Part shown: piece after piece, positions 29,699-36,667 of the stretch
How positions within the stretch are numbered: the first letter of the stretch is position 1
How the letters are laid out: every line of letters begins with the position of its first letter
IMG/VR virus record: IMGVR_UViG_3300036823_000020
Span: 1-36,667 of that record
Strand: one strand, 5' to 3'
From: a virus
DNA: 36,667 nucleotides
Translations under genes and position numbers: made by a program
Notes under the pieces: generated by a model
Told to the model about the DNA's origin: nothing
What the model saw: the letters and a program-made list of their open reading frames with translations, nothing else
The model's database searches: none

Positions 29699-32146
29699 CT
29701 AGTCGTCACCGTCAGTCGCCGATTCAACGGCTACCCACACCGTCGCCTTCTTCCCGCTAGCGCGCGTGACTTCGCGCAACTCGATCCTTCCCATCTTCAC
29801 CAGACGGTCGAGAACCTGCTTTGCCATCGGCTCCGTTAGCCGCCGCAGCGCCCGGCAGTCGCTCACCAGCCTGCTGGGAACCACTCCGCGCTCGCCCTGC
29901 TTGAGAACGTACTGATGAACCCTCTGCACGCTCTCATCGAACTCCGATTCGAACACGCGGTTCTCGACGCCAGCCACCACGATGCGGCCACACCACCGCA
30001 CGTAGCCGACAGCCCAGCGCGCGCATTCCTCGTCAATGACCGGCCGCACTGGGTGCTTCGCCACTGCTGCGATCAACGCCAGCTTGTGGGCGTTCTCGTA
30101 CCATCTGACGAGGGCATCATCCAGGCCACGGCCCTGCGCGTGCATCTTGTCCCGCTGCTCGTCGACTTCGACCTGGAAGCTCTCCAGCACCTGCTGCGAC
30201 AGCGTGTCCTCGTATTCGACCTGAACCGGGTTGCTCGGCGTCGCACCGAGACTCTGCGCGCCGTCCACCGCATACCCAGGATTGCGCACGCTGTCAGACC
30301 ACAGCTTCAGCCCGTTAGGCATGTCAGCCAGCGACGCGCGGTTCACGTTCGCCTTCGGCTTCGCGTCAGGGGCTTGAGCCACCATCAGCCGATTGATGAA
30401 GCCGCTCGCGACGTCGGCACCCTTCACGTTCGACCAGAACTTGTCGGGCGTCGTGAAGCCGATCACCGTCAGGTGCGGATAGGCCAGCGCCTCGCTGCGC
30501 TTCTCCTTGCGATTCGCGTAGTCCGTTCCCTTGTACAGCGGGTTGCTGCTCGCCGAATACAGACTCATCATTTGATCCGTGATCTCGCGGATATGCGCCT
30601 GAGCATTCACGCCCAGCGCCGCGCGCAAGAGGCCATCAACCTCGTCGAGCACATAGATCGCCGCCGACCCCGTCGCGCCGTCGCTCAGCATCGAGACAAT
30701 CGCCTGGCCGCTCGCAATCTTCGACCCTCCGAGCACGCGCTCCTGTCCGCAGTGAGCCAGCAAGCGCATCAAACACTCCTGCGGATGCGCCTTGCCAAAC
30801 CCTGAGCGAGCAATGCCTATCAGGTTCAGGTTCGAGCGCGAGCCCGTCGGCCCAACGTAAATCTGCCGCGCCATCATCGAGCAGAACGCGATCGTCGCGT
30901 GCAAGCTCATCTCCGGCAGCGGCTGCTGCGCCGTCGCCAGCATCCAGCGGAATATGTCGGCCATGATTCCCGGCGGCTTCAACAGTTCGTTCGGAATGCC
31001 TTCGTCGACGATCACCGATTCCTTCGCGATGGGCCGCAACACCGTCACGCCGTCGTCGACCACCACTTTCACCGGCACGCTGGTGCCCGCCATCGACGCC
31101 GCGTCCCGCGCGCGCTTCTCCGCTGCCAGCTCCGCCTTGACTTCGTCGATCGTCTTCGCAAAGTCGCCGCCGACTTCAACCTTCTCCGGCACGACGATGA
31201 TCCCCAACTTCTCGCCGAGATACTCCATTGCCGTGTGCACGCCGCAGCCACGAATTGCCATTACCAGATCGATCGGCGTGTAGCCGCGATTCTCCGCGAA
31301 GTCGCGAATGCCATGTCGCGTGATGCCGACCTTGTCTGAATCCGTCACGCCGCGCCAGAACGGAACCACGCGGTGCGTGTCGCCCCACTTCACATACTTG
31401 CGATAGTTCTCCGGCACGATGTCGTACAGCCACGCCGCGACGTCAGCCAGCGCCGCATCGTTCAATCGCCTGCCGAGTTCGTCGCTCTCGTTAACAACAT
31501 GCGCTGACCGCTGCAGGTCGTCGGCTTGCTTGCGCTTGTCGTCGGCACTCTGAAATGGCTCGATCGCGCGCTGACACCGCTCGACGATGTCGGCCGGACA
31601 CGGCGGCAGCTCGTCCAGGTTGTACGCCTTGAATGGTGTCTGCCACTCGTACGCCTGGTGCGTGTCGGGATGAATCGTCGGCGGCATCACCACCTGCCGA
31701 CCTGTGTGCAACAGATCCAGCACGCGCATTCCGTCCACATTCCATTTCGACTGCTTCAGTCCGAAACCTTCCGGCGCCAGCACGAACGCGCAGTAGCCGC
31801 GCTTGCCCCTGCGACGCGCAATCAGACAGCCACCAAGTTCGCGCTCGAGCGCGTCGACAATGTCCTTCCTATCCGTGTCAATGTCGATGCCAAGCAATCC
31901 GCTGTTGCCGCCCATCGGCACACAGATGCCGGCATCCGGCCAGTCGTCAGCCCAGATGTCGAGCTGCACGTCGTTCGGCATCTTGTGCGCGTATTCCTGC
32001 CAGTCGCGCATGTTGTTCCAGCCGTGCTGCCCGTCGTAGGTGCCAGGCACCTTCGTCCCTGGCCCGACCGGCAAACAAGGAATCCCGGCTTCGACGTACC
32101 GCGAGTACTCCGCGCCGAATGGACTCGTCGCTACAGCTTGTGTCAT
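29699..32146 (-). CDS. Primase-polymerase fused to a DUF3987-like ATPase/helicase
   Basis: From the ATG at 32146 (GGGGAG ribosome site) the protein is 815 aa. Residues ~10-190 match the bifunctional primase/polymerase N-terminal fold: an opening helix with GIPCLPV, the metal-binding IDIDTD (D88, D90) and GRQVVMPPTIHP at 149-160. Residues ~390-640 resemble the DUF3987-type P-loop region: IGIARSGFGKAHPQE (P-loop-like SGFGKA, 448-453, Ala where Ser/Thr is usual) and IYVLDEVDG (497-505, Walker B). The C-terminus has a likely winged helix (PSRLVSDCRALRRLTEPMAKQVLDRLVKMGRIEL). It should prime and perhaps unwind phage DNA. Confidence 0.83.
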   Translation of the reverse strand: MTQAVATSPFGAEYSRYVEAGIPCLPVGPGTKVPGTYDGQHGWNNMRDWQEYAHKMPNDVQLDIWADDWPDAGICVPMGGNSGLLGIDIDTDRKDIVDALERELGGCLIARRRGKRGYCAFVLAPEGFGLKQSKWNVDGMRVLDLLHTGRQVVMPPTIHPDTHQAYEWQTPFKAYNLDELPPCPADIVERCQRAIEPFQSADDKRKQADDLQRSAHVVNESDELGRRLNDAALADVAAWLYDIVPENYRKYVKWGDTHRVVPFWRGVTDSDKVGITRHGIRDFAENRGYTPIDLVMAIRGCGVHTAMEYLGEKLGIIVVPEKVEVGGDFAKTIDEVKAELAAEKRARDAASMAGTSVPVKVVVDDGVTVLRPIAKESVIVDEGIPNELLKPPGIMADIFRWMLATAQQPLPEMSLHATIAFCSMMARQIYVGPTGSRSNLNLIGIARSGFGKAHPQECLMRLLAHCGQERVLGGSKIASGQAIVSMLSDGATGSAAIYVLDEVDGLLRAALGVNAQAHIREITDQMMSLYSASSNPLYKGTDYANRKEKRSEALAYPHLTVIGFTTPDKFWSNVKGADVASGFINRLMVAQAPDAKPKANVNRASLADMPNGLKLWSDSVRNPGYAVDGAQSLGATPSNPVQVEYEDTLSQQVLESFQVEVDEQRDKMHAQGRGLDDALVRWYENAHKLALIAAVAKHPVRPVIDEECARWAVGYVRWCGRIVVAGVENRVFESEFDESVQRVHQYVLKQGERGVVPSRLVSDCRALRRLTEPMAKQVLDRLVKMGRIELREVTRASGKKATVWVAVESATDGDD

Positions 32147-32173
32147 AATTCTCCCCGTTGGTGTCAATCTTCA

Positions 32174-32197
32174 GCCCGCGATCTACGCGGGCTTTTT
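32174..32197 (+). terminator. Plus-strand intrinsic terminator inside the minus operon
   Basis: GCCCGCG, a 5-base loop and CGCGGGC, then TTTTT on the plus strand. On the minus strand there is no T-run after the stem. The loop contains the stop codon (TAG) of the DUF551 gene. Confidence 0.75.
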
Positions 32198-32896
32198 ATT
32201 GGTCGGCGTCACCCCGTCGTGTCCCTGCTGCGGCTCATTCTTTAATGTTGGTTGGAAGCAGTCGCCATTCGGCCAGTGGTCCGGGAAGTCGCGACCGCAA
32301 GTGTCGCAAACGCCGAACTCTCGCTGCTGCGGTTTGCCGACTTGCGGCTGAATCATTGGCCCTGTACAGACCGGGCAGCCCGTTTCCCCGCAACACTCAT
32401 CCGATGGAATGGGCTTGAGCGGCTCATCGCGTGCGGAGGGTGGGGTTGGCAGTGGCATCCAGTGTGTTGGGTTAGTGTCCCAGCAATTAGGCTCGTCAGG
32501 CTCAACTGCGGTTTCGTACCAGCCGGCTTCGCAACAGTCACCATTTTCCCAATCAGTATCAATCATTTCTTTGGTGAACCACTGACCGCGGAGTGTTCGC
32601 CAATTACCCAGTACGTTGTAATAGCCAAGCAGAATTGTCCGGCCCGTTTTCGGCGCTGACTCAATCGATTGCCATTCCCCCACCGGCTGCGCGGCGCGTT
32701 CGAGGGCTGAGGCGGCGGCGAGCATTAACTCTTCGTCCGCCATAGAAAAAGTAGAAACTGATTCGCGCCTTCTCTGATATTCGACGCGTTCTGTTAATTC
32801 CTTCACCAGCACAGTGTTGTCGCTCATGGCTTGGCCTCGGTTGCATAGACACCATTTCTCAGGATTCATACATTGCGAACAGACTGGGCCGTCCAT
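32183..32896 (-). CDS. DUF551-containing phage protein
   Basis: The ATG at 32896 overlaps the upstream stop as TAATG, giving 237 aa; an internal ATG 24 codons on (MSDNTV) is an alternative. The first 20 residues have Cys pairs (CSQC, CLC). After a helix (about 28-70) comes the DUF551 pattern GEWQSIESAPKTGRTILLGYY ... GQWF ... THWMPLPTPP (about 73-150). The tail has three Cys-rich parts: DECCGETGCPVCTG, CDTCG and a C near NGDCF, so it may carry zinc sites. Small DUF551 proteins are common in phages; function unknown. Confidence 0.68.
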   Translation of the reverse strand: MDGPVCSQCMNPEKWCLCNRGQAMSDNTVLVKELTERVEYQRRRESVSTFSMADEELMLAAASALERAAQPVGEWQSIESAPKTGRTILLGYYNVLGNWRTLRGQWFTKEMIDTDWENGDCCEAGWYETAVEPDEPNCWDTNPTHWMPLPTPPSARDEPLKPIPSDECCGETGCPVCTGPMIQPQVGKPQQREFGVCDTCGRDFPDHWPNGDCFQPTLKNEPQQGHDGVTPTNKKPA

Positions 32897-33957
32897 TAGC
32901 CACGCTCGGCGTTGGCGGCTATCGCGGCGTCCCAATCTTTGTTGCGCCTGTCGAGTTCGTTCGCGATTGCATGCAAGTGATTTGAGTTCAAAAATCCTTG
33001 CTTGCCGTGCATGTCGAATACGAAATAGCCGTCCACCTCTTGATAAATTTCCTTTGCCAACTGCTCGGGCATGGCCGCATCCCTTGCATCCGCGTGAGTG
33101 GGTGAGGTGTAGAGAGGCGTGTTAGCAAATAGGTATTCCAGCAACTGCAATGCTTCGCCGTGCGTGAGCATGCTCGTTCCGAAGCGCGGGTGCGCGTAGT
33201 CCTGCATCGACATGCACGCATCGCTACACACCGATTTCGGAACTGGCCAGCGCATGATGAGATCGGCCATTCGTTCCAATCGCTCTGCCGCATCACCGGC
33301 AAGTGATGCCGCGTCAGCCTCTCTGGTTGCCCATTCGCTTTCGCGTCGCGCTTCAGCCGACCTGCTATTCGTTGGTTCGCCGTGATGCCAAAGAAATGCA
33401 CAGTACGCAGCGACATCGCGCGGATCGCCCTTAAATAAGTGATCCAGCAGCCTTTGGCGGCATTCATCCATCCAGTCGGATTGCGCCCATCCATCGCTAT
33501 AACCGTACTTCTTTTCAGCAGCAGCCAGCTTCTCCAGCAACGCACGGCTGAAACGCTCGACTAACTCACGCGTGCGTGGATGTATCGCAACAGCCTGCGC
33601 CTCGGTCGGGGTGGCTGTCGGTGCGTGCGTGGGCGCTAACGGGACGAAACGGCATTCGGCAGATTTATCGTGTAGACGTTCATTGAAAACATCACGCGCA
33701 TATTCCTCCGTAAGAAAAACATTAGTTGGCAAACCATTGCGCATGATGGCCCAAGCCACCGCCTCACCTTCCGCGTTGCCGGGAGACGTGAGCAAGGAAG
33801 CTGCGAATCTCATCATGTCAGCCCACTTACAAACGAGGTAACGTTCGATGCGTGGATCATCTTCCGGGATGTGGTTTAAGAGCGCATCACGCGCGATATT
33901 GAAATCGTGTTGATCGTAAATGTTTTGCGCTTTCGCGCCGGGCGATTCGACGGTCAT
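32896..33957 (-). CDS. Mosaic phage protein, Eaa/Ea-like modules (353 aa)
   Basis: It appears to be built of three common phage segments. The first (about 65-110, GEAVAWAIMRNGLPTNVFLTEEYARDVF) is found in Ea22-like proteins. The second (about 150-205, YGYSDGWAQSDWMDECRQRLLDHLFKGDPRDVAAYCAFLWHHG) recurs in enterobacterial and Burkholderia phages. The third (about 230-275, ERMADLIMRWPVPKSVCSDACM) also recurs in phage early regions. The parts seem to shuffle in different phages. No catalytic motif is visible. Its ends overlap neighbours by ATGA and TAATG. Confidence 0.55.
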   Translation of the reverse strand: MTVESPGAKAQNIYDQHDFNIARDALLNHIPEDDPRIERYLVCKWADMMRFAASLLTSPGNAEGEAVAWAIMRNGLPTNVFLTEEYARDVFNERLHDKSAECRFVPLAPTHAPTATPTEAQAVAIHPRTRELVERFSRALLEKLAAAEKKYGYSDGWAQSDWMDECRQRLLDHLFKGDPRDVAAYCAFLWHHGEPTNSRSAEARRESEWATREADAASLAGDAAERLERMADLIMRWPVPKSVCSDACMSMQDYAHPRFGTSMLTHGEALQLLEYLFANTPLYTSPTHADARDAAMPEQLAKEIYQEVDGYFVFDMHGKQGFLNSNHLHAIANELDRRNKDWDAAIAANAERG

Positions 33958-34166
33958 GGCTTATCCTCTGATACTGCATTGGCGTGGCGACGTTCAGAAG
34001 CAACTTGGTCGTCTGGAACTTCTTCGATCTCTGCGCCGTTTATTACACAGTCGCCAACCGTTACCTGAGCTATGGCATATTCGTATGCCTTTTCTTCAGA
34101 CTCCGCGCCAATGACTAGCACGTCGCAGATTACTTCCATCTTCACCAAGTAATTTTTCTTGCTCAT
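33954..34166 (-). CDS. Small phage protein (70 aa)
   Basis: The ATG at 34166 overlaps the previous stop as ATGA and has a strong ribosome site (GGGAGG). The protein (NYLVKMEVICDVLVIGAESEEKAYEYAIAQVTVGDCVING) looks like a small alpha/beta domain with an acidic tail. The frame is open upstream, but that part is antiphase to the zinc-ribbon gene. Unknown function. Confidence 0.55.
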   Translation of the reverse strand: MSKKNYLVKMEVICDVLVIGAESEEKAYEYAIAQVTVGDCVINGAEIEEVPDDQVASERRHANAVSEDKP

Positions 34167-34357
34167 ACATCCTCCCTTCGCCGATCCTGTTTCTCGCACA
34201 CAAAGAATCCATCGTCGCCAAAGCACGGCGGCATAAAACAACCACCAGTGCGTTCTCCGCAATTCGGACACGGTGACGACTTAGAGCGAATAACGTCCCT
34301 CAACTTGCTAAGGTAGTTAGCGCTACGCGCCGCCTTCTCCAGACGATGACTCGCCAT
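34163..34357 (-). CDS. Small zinc-ribbon-like protein (64 aa)
   Basis: The ATG at 34357 lies inside the end of the HTH gene, with GGAG upstream. The protein has CPNCGERTGGC, then PPCFGDDGFFVC, four or five Cys able to hold one zinc. The N-terminus is basic and helical (SHRLEKAARSANYLSKLRDVIRSK). Possibly a nucleic-acid-binding early protein. It ends with an ATGA overlap. Confidence 0.55.
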   Translation of the reverse strand: MASHRLEKAARSANYLSKLRDVIRSKSSPCPNCGERTGGCFMPPCFGDDGFFVCEKQDRRREDV

Positions 34358-34805
34358 TGCAATGCTCCTTAATCCACTTGTATACAGTTACAGTCGATAG
34401 CCCGGCTTCGTCAGCAACCTTCGTGATCTTGCGGCCAGGAACGGAAAGCAGAGTGCGTAGCTGTTGATCGCGAAGCATCCCTGGCGGCAGTCGACGCTTC
34501 GCGCGCTCAGTGTCAGCGATCTTCTTTTTGATCCTGGTGTACTTATCCGTGACGCCGAAGATGCGCGCGCCGGTGTCGAACAAAGAACCCTGCGGACGCT
34601 GCTGTCGGTAGGCGCCCCACTGCCGCTTCTGCGCGACACAGTTATTGCGCCGGCATTCGCGCGCGAATATCTGCGCGACCCTGCCTTTAGAAATTCCGAA
34701 CTCTGCCGCTATAGATTCATACGTCCGGCCGTCACGCAGCACGGCGACAACAAGGCGCGCGTCCCGCTCCATCCCATCGAATCGTTTCTGTAAAAGAGAA
34801 TTCAT
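34323..34805 (-). CDS. Protein with two helix-turn-helix segments (160 aa)
   Basis: The ATG at 34805 is favoured; the upstream extension to 34880 would cover the divergent control region. An N-terminal HTH is visible at about 25-50 (RTYESIAAEFGISKGRVAQIFARE), and a second at about 130-152 (KITKVADEAGLSTVTVYKWIKE). The middle is basic (ECRRNNCVAQKRQWGAYRQQR). It is the first gene of the leftward replication operon and faces the XRE repressor, the position of a Cro-like or replication-initiator/early regulator. No clear ribosome site is seen. Which of these roles applies is open. Confidence 0.6.
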   Translation of the reverse strand: MNSLLQKRFDGMERDARLVVAVLRDGRTYESIAAEFGISKGRVAQIFARECRRNNCVAQKRQWGAYRQQRPQGSLFDTGARIFGVTDKYTRIKKKIADTERAKRRLPPGMLRDQQLRTLLSVPGRKITKVADEAGLSTVTVYKWIKEHCNGESSSGEGGA

Positions 34806-34834
34806 TTGACGTACACGGTAACGAATGTTAAGTT
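34806..34834 (+). promoter_or_regulatory. Possible rightward promoter of the repressor
   Basis: TTGACG (34806-34811), 17-bp spacer, then TG-T-TAAGTT (-10 34829-34834, extended but weak). It would drive the 55-codon frame and the repressor. A leftward promoter TTGTTA-N18-TAACAT (34854 to 34825, minus) overlaps it. Confidence 0.35.
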
Positions 34835-34874
34835 GCGCGACCTTCCGGTAACAAAAAGCGAAGGGATGGCTAAC

Positions 34875-35042
34875 ATGCATGACGTTGCGCGAGAGGAAAG
34901 TTTACCGAAATTCGGAAACGGGGGCAACCATCACATGAATTCCGGCATTACCGAAAAACAGGAACTTGCTGACAAATCGGATTCGATAGGCGACGATACG
35001 CGTGCCAAGGGGAACTTGACGCGATGCCTAAAGAAGACTTGA
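34875..35042 (+). CDS. Possible small gene before the repressor (55 aa)
   Basis: The ATG at 34875 has AAGGGA 8 bases upstream; the frame ends within the repressor gene. The product (MHDVAREESLPKFGNGG...) is polar with no motif. It contains dyad A (34903-34917), so the segment may be a control leader with only chance coding ability. Confidence 0.3.
   Translation: MHDVAREESLPKFGNGGNHHMNSGITEKQELADKSDSIGDDTRAKGNLTRCLKKT
34903..34917. promoter_or_regulatory. Operator-like dyad A (TACCG-AAATT-CGGAA)
   Basis: CCG-N5-CGG with AT-rich centre, as in the sites at 26356-26448. It lies between the divergent HTH and XRE genes. A half-site (ATTACCG) follows at 34948. Confidence 0.52.
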
Positions 35043-35422
35043 GCAAACTTAACGAGAAGCAACTGAGACAGCTATCGGGTAGCAGGATGCGGCTTGCCCG
35101 CCAGCGGAAGAATATGTTCATGCGCGAGGTTCGTGAACAGATGGCGCGCCGCGGCATCGTCTGGGCTTTCGAGTCCAGGGTCGCCGGCTACGAGAACGGC
35201 GACAACGCAATGACGGCTTACACAGCGCGGATGTTGGGCGAGATACTCGACGTCTCACCAGCGTGGTTGCTATGCGTTGAAGACGCCCTGCCGTTCGATG
35301 CCGACACCATCGATACCGTGCGTCGATTCAACGAGGCACCACCTGACGTAAGAGAGATGATTTCAAAGATGCTGTCGATGCGATCGGCGTCTCTCACTCC
35401 AAGTCCAAAGGGCCGGCAATAG
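35024..35422 (+). CDS. XRE-family (CI/Cro-type) transcriptional regulator
   Basis: The 132-aa protein has an HTH of the XRE type at about 20-80: GSRMRLARQRKNMFMREVREQM, then VWAFESRVAGYENGDNAMTAYTARMLGEILDVSPAWLL, with the usual ESR-x-x-x-YENG recognition stretch. After it there is only a ~45-residue tail (FNEAPPDVREMISKML), with no S24 self-cleaving domain. Thus it would not be inactivated by RecA in the lambda way. AAGGGGAA precedes the ATG. It is the best candidate binder of the TACCG-N5-CGGTA sites. Confidence 0.8.
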   Translation: MPKEDLSKLNEKQLRQLSGSRMRLARQRKNMFMREVREQMARRGIVWAFESRVAGYENGDNAMTAYTARMLGEILDVSPAWLLCVEDALPFDADTIDTVRRFNEAPPDVREMISKMLSMRSASLTPSPKGRQ

Positions 35423-35436
35423 CCGGCTCTTTTTTT
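35412..35436 (+). terminator. Intrinsic terminator of the repressor gene
   Basis: GCCGGC, a 4-base loop, GCCGGC, then TCTTTTTTT. The stem includes the repressor stop codon, so termination overlaps the end of the gene. Confidence 0.88.
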
Positions 35437-35446
35437 GTCTATCGAT

Positions 35447-35461
35447 TACCGAAAAAAGGTT
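35447..35461. promoter_or_regulatory. Operator-like dyad B (TACCG-AAAAA-AGGTT)
   Basis: Left arm perfect, right arm one mismatch. Its centre lies 20 bp from dyad C and it overlaps the -35 of the promoter. Confidence 0.42.
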
Positions 35462-35487
35462 GACACTTCCGAATATCGGTATAGAAT
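35460..35487 (+). promoter_or_regulatory. Strong promoter with operator in its spacer
   Basis: TTGACA (consensus -35, 35460-35465), 16-bp spacer, TAGAAT (5 of 6, 35482-35487). The spacer holds dyad C, TTCCG-AATAT-CGGTA (35467-35481), so binding there would block RNA polymerase. It drives the gene at 35538. Confidence 0.75.
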
Positions 35488-35537
35488 GCGCTCCTACATA
35501 GCGGCAGTCGTTGCCGTTAAAGAGTAATCGGGGACGT

Positions 35538-35990
35538 ATGGCTGACGCCGCAGACAAGCCACTGTCAGAGCTGACAGTTGCAGAACTCGCAAAGTTGTGG
35601 CTGCGCGAAAAGGCCGTTGAAAACGACGCCATCGAACGCCGTCGTCAAATAGGCAACGCACTGCTTGCAAAGATCGAAGCGCCGGCTTCAGGCGAAGGCA
35701 CCACGCACCCAGAGATTCCAGGGTTCAAGACGACCGTCACGTACGGACTGAAGCGTGAGATCGACGACGCCATCAGCGTAGACGACCTTCGCCAGAAGTT
35801 GCCCGAACAAGTCTTCGACGATCTCGTCCGCTTTAAAGCCGAAGTCAACGTTACCGCGCTGAAAGAAATTCGCGACCGCTTCCCAGAAGCGTGGGACGTC
35901 ATCGTCGCCAACATCACCACAAAGCCCAGTTCCCCGCAGATCAAGCTCGAACCGATCGACGGCGGACTGCGCGAAGAAATCTCAGAGTAA
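35538..35990 (+). CDS. Early phage protein of unknown function (150 aa)
   Basis: The ATG at 35538 has GGGGA at 5 bases; the open frame before it has no ribosome site. An N-terminal helix (LSELTVAELAKLWLREKAVENDAIERRRQIGNALLAKI, about 9-46) is followed by a beta part (HPEIPGFKTTVTYGLKREID), a helix (VDDLRQKLPEQVFDDLVRFKAEVN) and a polar tail. The shape recalls a set of short phage proteins (possibly those labelled DUF7173). It is transcribed by the operator-controlled promoter. Confidence 0.58.
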   Translation: MADAADKPLSELTVAELAKLWLREKAVENDAIERRRQIGNALLAKIEAPASGEGTTHPEIPGFKTTVTYGLKREIDDAISVDDLRQKLPEQVFDDLVRFKAEVNVTALKEIRDRFPEAWDVIVANITTKPSSPQIKLEPIDGGLREEISE

Positions 35991-36015
35991 TCACAACACC
36001 AACACGAGAACTCTT

Positions 36016-36667
36016 ATGAAGAAGCCGCAACCGAAAAATAAAAACACGAAGGCCACCGTCAAGAAGCGCGTAAAGAAAGTCTCTACTTCGCTCGTCTTGC
36101 GTTGCTGTGACGCCAACATGCGCAGCTACGACGGCTTTCAGTGGCCGGATAAGGTCGGCGCCACTGTCAAAGCTAAAGACTGGAGCAGCGCCCCGTATTT
36201 CGGCAACGGACTTCATGGATGGCTGCATGGAGCCGGTGATCATTCGTCGAGCAGCTACGTCGATCGCGACAACGCGAAGTGGCTTGTTGTCGAAGTTGCT
36301 TCCGCGGGTATCGTGATGCTCGGCGGCAAATGCAAGTTTGAGTCGTGCGTCATTCGCCACATCGGCGACAAGAAATCAGCGACCGACTTCCTGCTCACCC
36401 ATGACCAACTCGCCAGAGAAGTCGCGGTGATAGGCGCCACTCGTGCCGTTGCCGATCTTGAATCGGCGCTCGTCGGCGCCCGCGGCACTGCAACGGCTGG
36501 CTACGGCGGCACTGCAACGGCTGGCGCCCGCGGCACTGCAACGGCTGGCTACGGCGGCACTGCAACGGCTGGCGACAGCGGCACTGCAACGGCTGGCGAC
36601 AGCGGCACTGCAACGGCTGGCGCCAGCGGCACTGCAACGGCTGGCTCCGGCGGCACTGCAACGGCTG
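36016..36667 (+). CDS. DUF7666-like protein with GTATAG repeats (cut by window edge)
   Basis: ATG at 36016 opens a frame running off the right edge after 217 codons. After a Lys-rich start (about 1-25) comes a domain (LVLRCCDANMRSYDGFQWP, WLVVEVASAGIVMLGGKCKFESCVIRHIGD) of the type found in phage proteins annotated DUF7666, about 25-150. From residue 157 the chain is a run of 8-residue units, GTATAG plus two variable residues (YG, AR, DS, AS, SG), like pentapeptide/hexapeptide-type beta solenoids. Promoter is probably shared with the 35538 gene, 26 bp upstream. Confidence 0.65.
   Translation, partial: MKKPQPKNKNTKATVKKRVKKVSTSLVLRCCDANMRSYDGFQWPDKVGATVKAKDWSSAPYFGNGLHGWLHGAGDHSSSSYVDRDNAKWLVVEVASAGIVMLGGKCKFESCVIRHIGDKKSATDFLLTHDQLAREVAVIGATRAVADLESALVGARGTATAGYGGTATAGARGTATAGYGGTATAGDSGTATAGDSGTATAGASGTATAGSGGTATA
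36484..36667 (+). repeat. 24-bp tandem repeat, at least 7.7 copies
   Basis: The 18-bp core GGCACTGCAACGGCTGGC repeats every 24 bp from 36484 (36508, 36532, 36556, 36580, 36604, 36628, 36652). The core is invariant in all seven full copies; only the 6-bp spacer changes. The array continues past the window end. Confidence 0.95.

Noticed and set aside
29915-30805. A 296-codon plus-strand frame opposite the primase-polymerase gene
   Set aside because: Antisense shadow of a well-supported gene; composition rich in Arg, His, Leu with no motif.
29915-32146. RNR-, polymerase- or other replication genes besides the primase
   Set aside because: No DNA polymerase, ligase or ribonucleotide reductase motifs are seen; replication presumably relies on the host or on genes outside the window.
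31526-32245. A 239-codon plus-strand frame opposite the primase-polymerase N-terminus
   Set aside because: Antisense shadow; crosses the plus-strand terminator and has no ribosome site.
34323-35422. Integrase or attachment site near the repressor
   Set aside because: No tyrosine or serine recombinase motif and no att-like duplication is visible in the window, so the lifestyle cannot be settled here.
36484-36667. CRISPR array
   Set aside because: The 24-bp repeats are in frame with only 6-bp variable parts and code a regular octapeptide; there are no 30-bp spacers and no cas genes.

Overview
The window is most of the genome of a tailed bacteriophage (free phage or prophage). It is moderately GC-rich, close-packed with overlapping genes, and has no bacterial housekeeping genes. 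The head/connector set (small and large terminase, a ~707-residue portal, scaffold, coat, two adaptor-like proteins, fibre-tail adaptor, fibres) comes without a tape-measure, sheath or tail-tube gene. This points to a short-tailed, podovirus-like virion. A Rz/Rz1 spanin pair means a Gram-negative host. Base composition and the gene set resemble phages of Burkholderia and its relatives, but that host is an inference. No integrase is visible; a repressor-like gene suggests temperate ancestry.

Layout: (1) 1-25802, all minus strand, reads as one ~25 kb late operon. From promoter side to distal end it holds small membrane/unknown proteins, an amidase endolysin, a dNMP kinase, holin and overlapping spanins, a metallophosphoesterase, a collagen-like fibre, terS, tRNA-Ala, a small gene, tRNA-Met, terL, portal, scaffold, coat, adaptors, fibres, a DUF1983-type tail-tip protein, an Asp/Asn hydroxylase-like protein and the start of a secreted protein. 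(2) 25803-26488 is a 686-bp control region. It carries a minus-strand promoter with an extended -10, a structured leader with two coupled 10-codon reading frames, and operator-like repeats in front of the rightward early genes. (3) 26489-28172, plus strand, holds seven tightly coupled small early genes ending in an intrinsic terminator. (4) 28258-34805, minus strand, is the replication operon: an HTH protein, small zinc-binding and mosaic proteins, a DUF551 protein, a primase-polymerase/ATPase, an AT-rich iteron-like segment, then small genes and a RusA resolvase. (5) 34806-36667, plus strand, holds an XRE-family repressor, its terminator, a strong promoter with an operator in its spacer, an unknown early protein, and a truncated gene with 24-bp repeats.

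How it may work: a 15-bp dyad, TACCG-N5-CGGTA, recurs in the control regions of three rightward or divergent early units. It is the best candidate operator for the XRE repressor, which would hold the early operons off. Primase-polymerase, RusA and the iteron-like segment would serve replication. The late promoter then drives lysis, packaging and virion genes. An intrinsic terminator sits inside the late operon after the coat and decoration genes, so tail genes need readthrough; the structured late leader is a candidate cis-element for that. Functions come from motif reading only; no database search was run.
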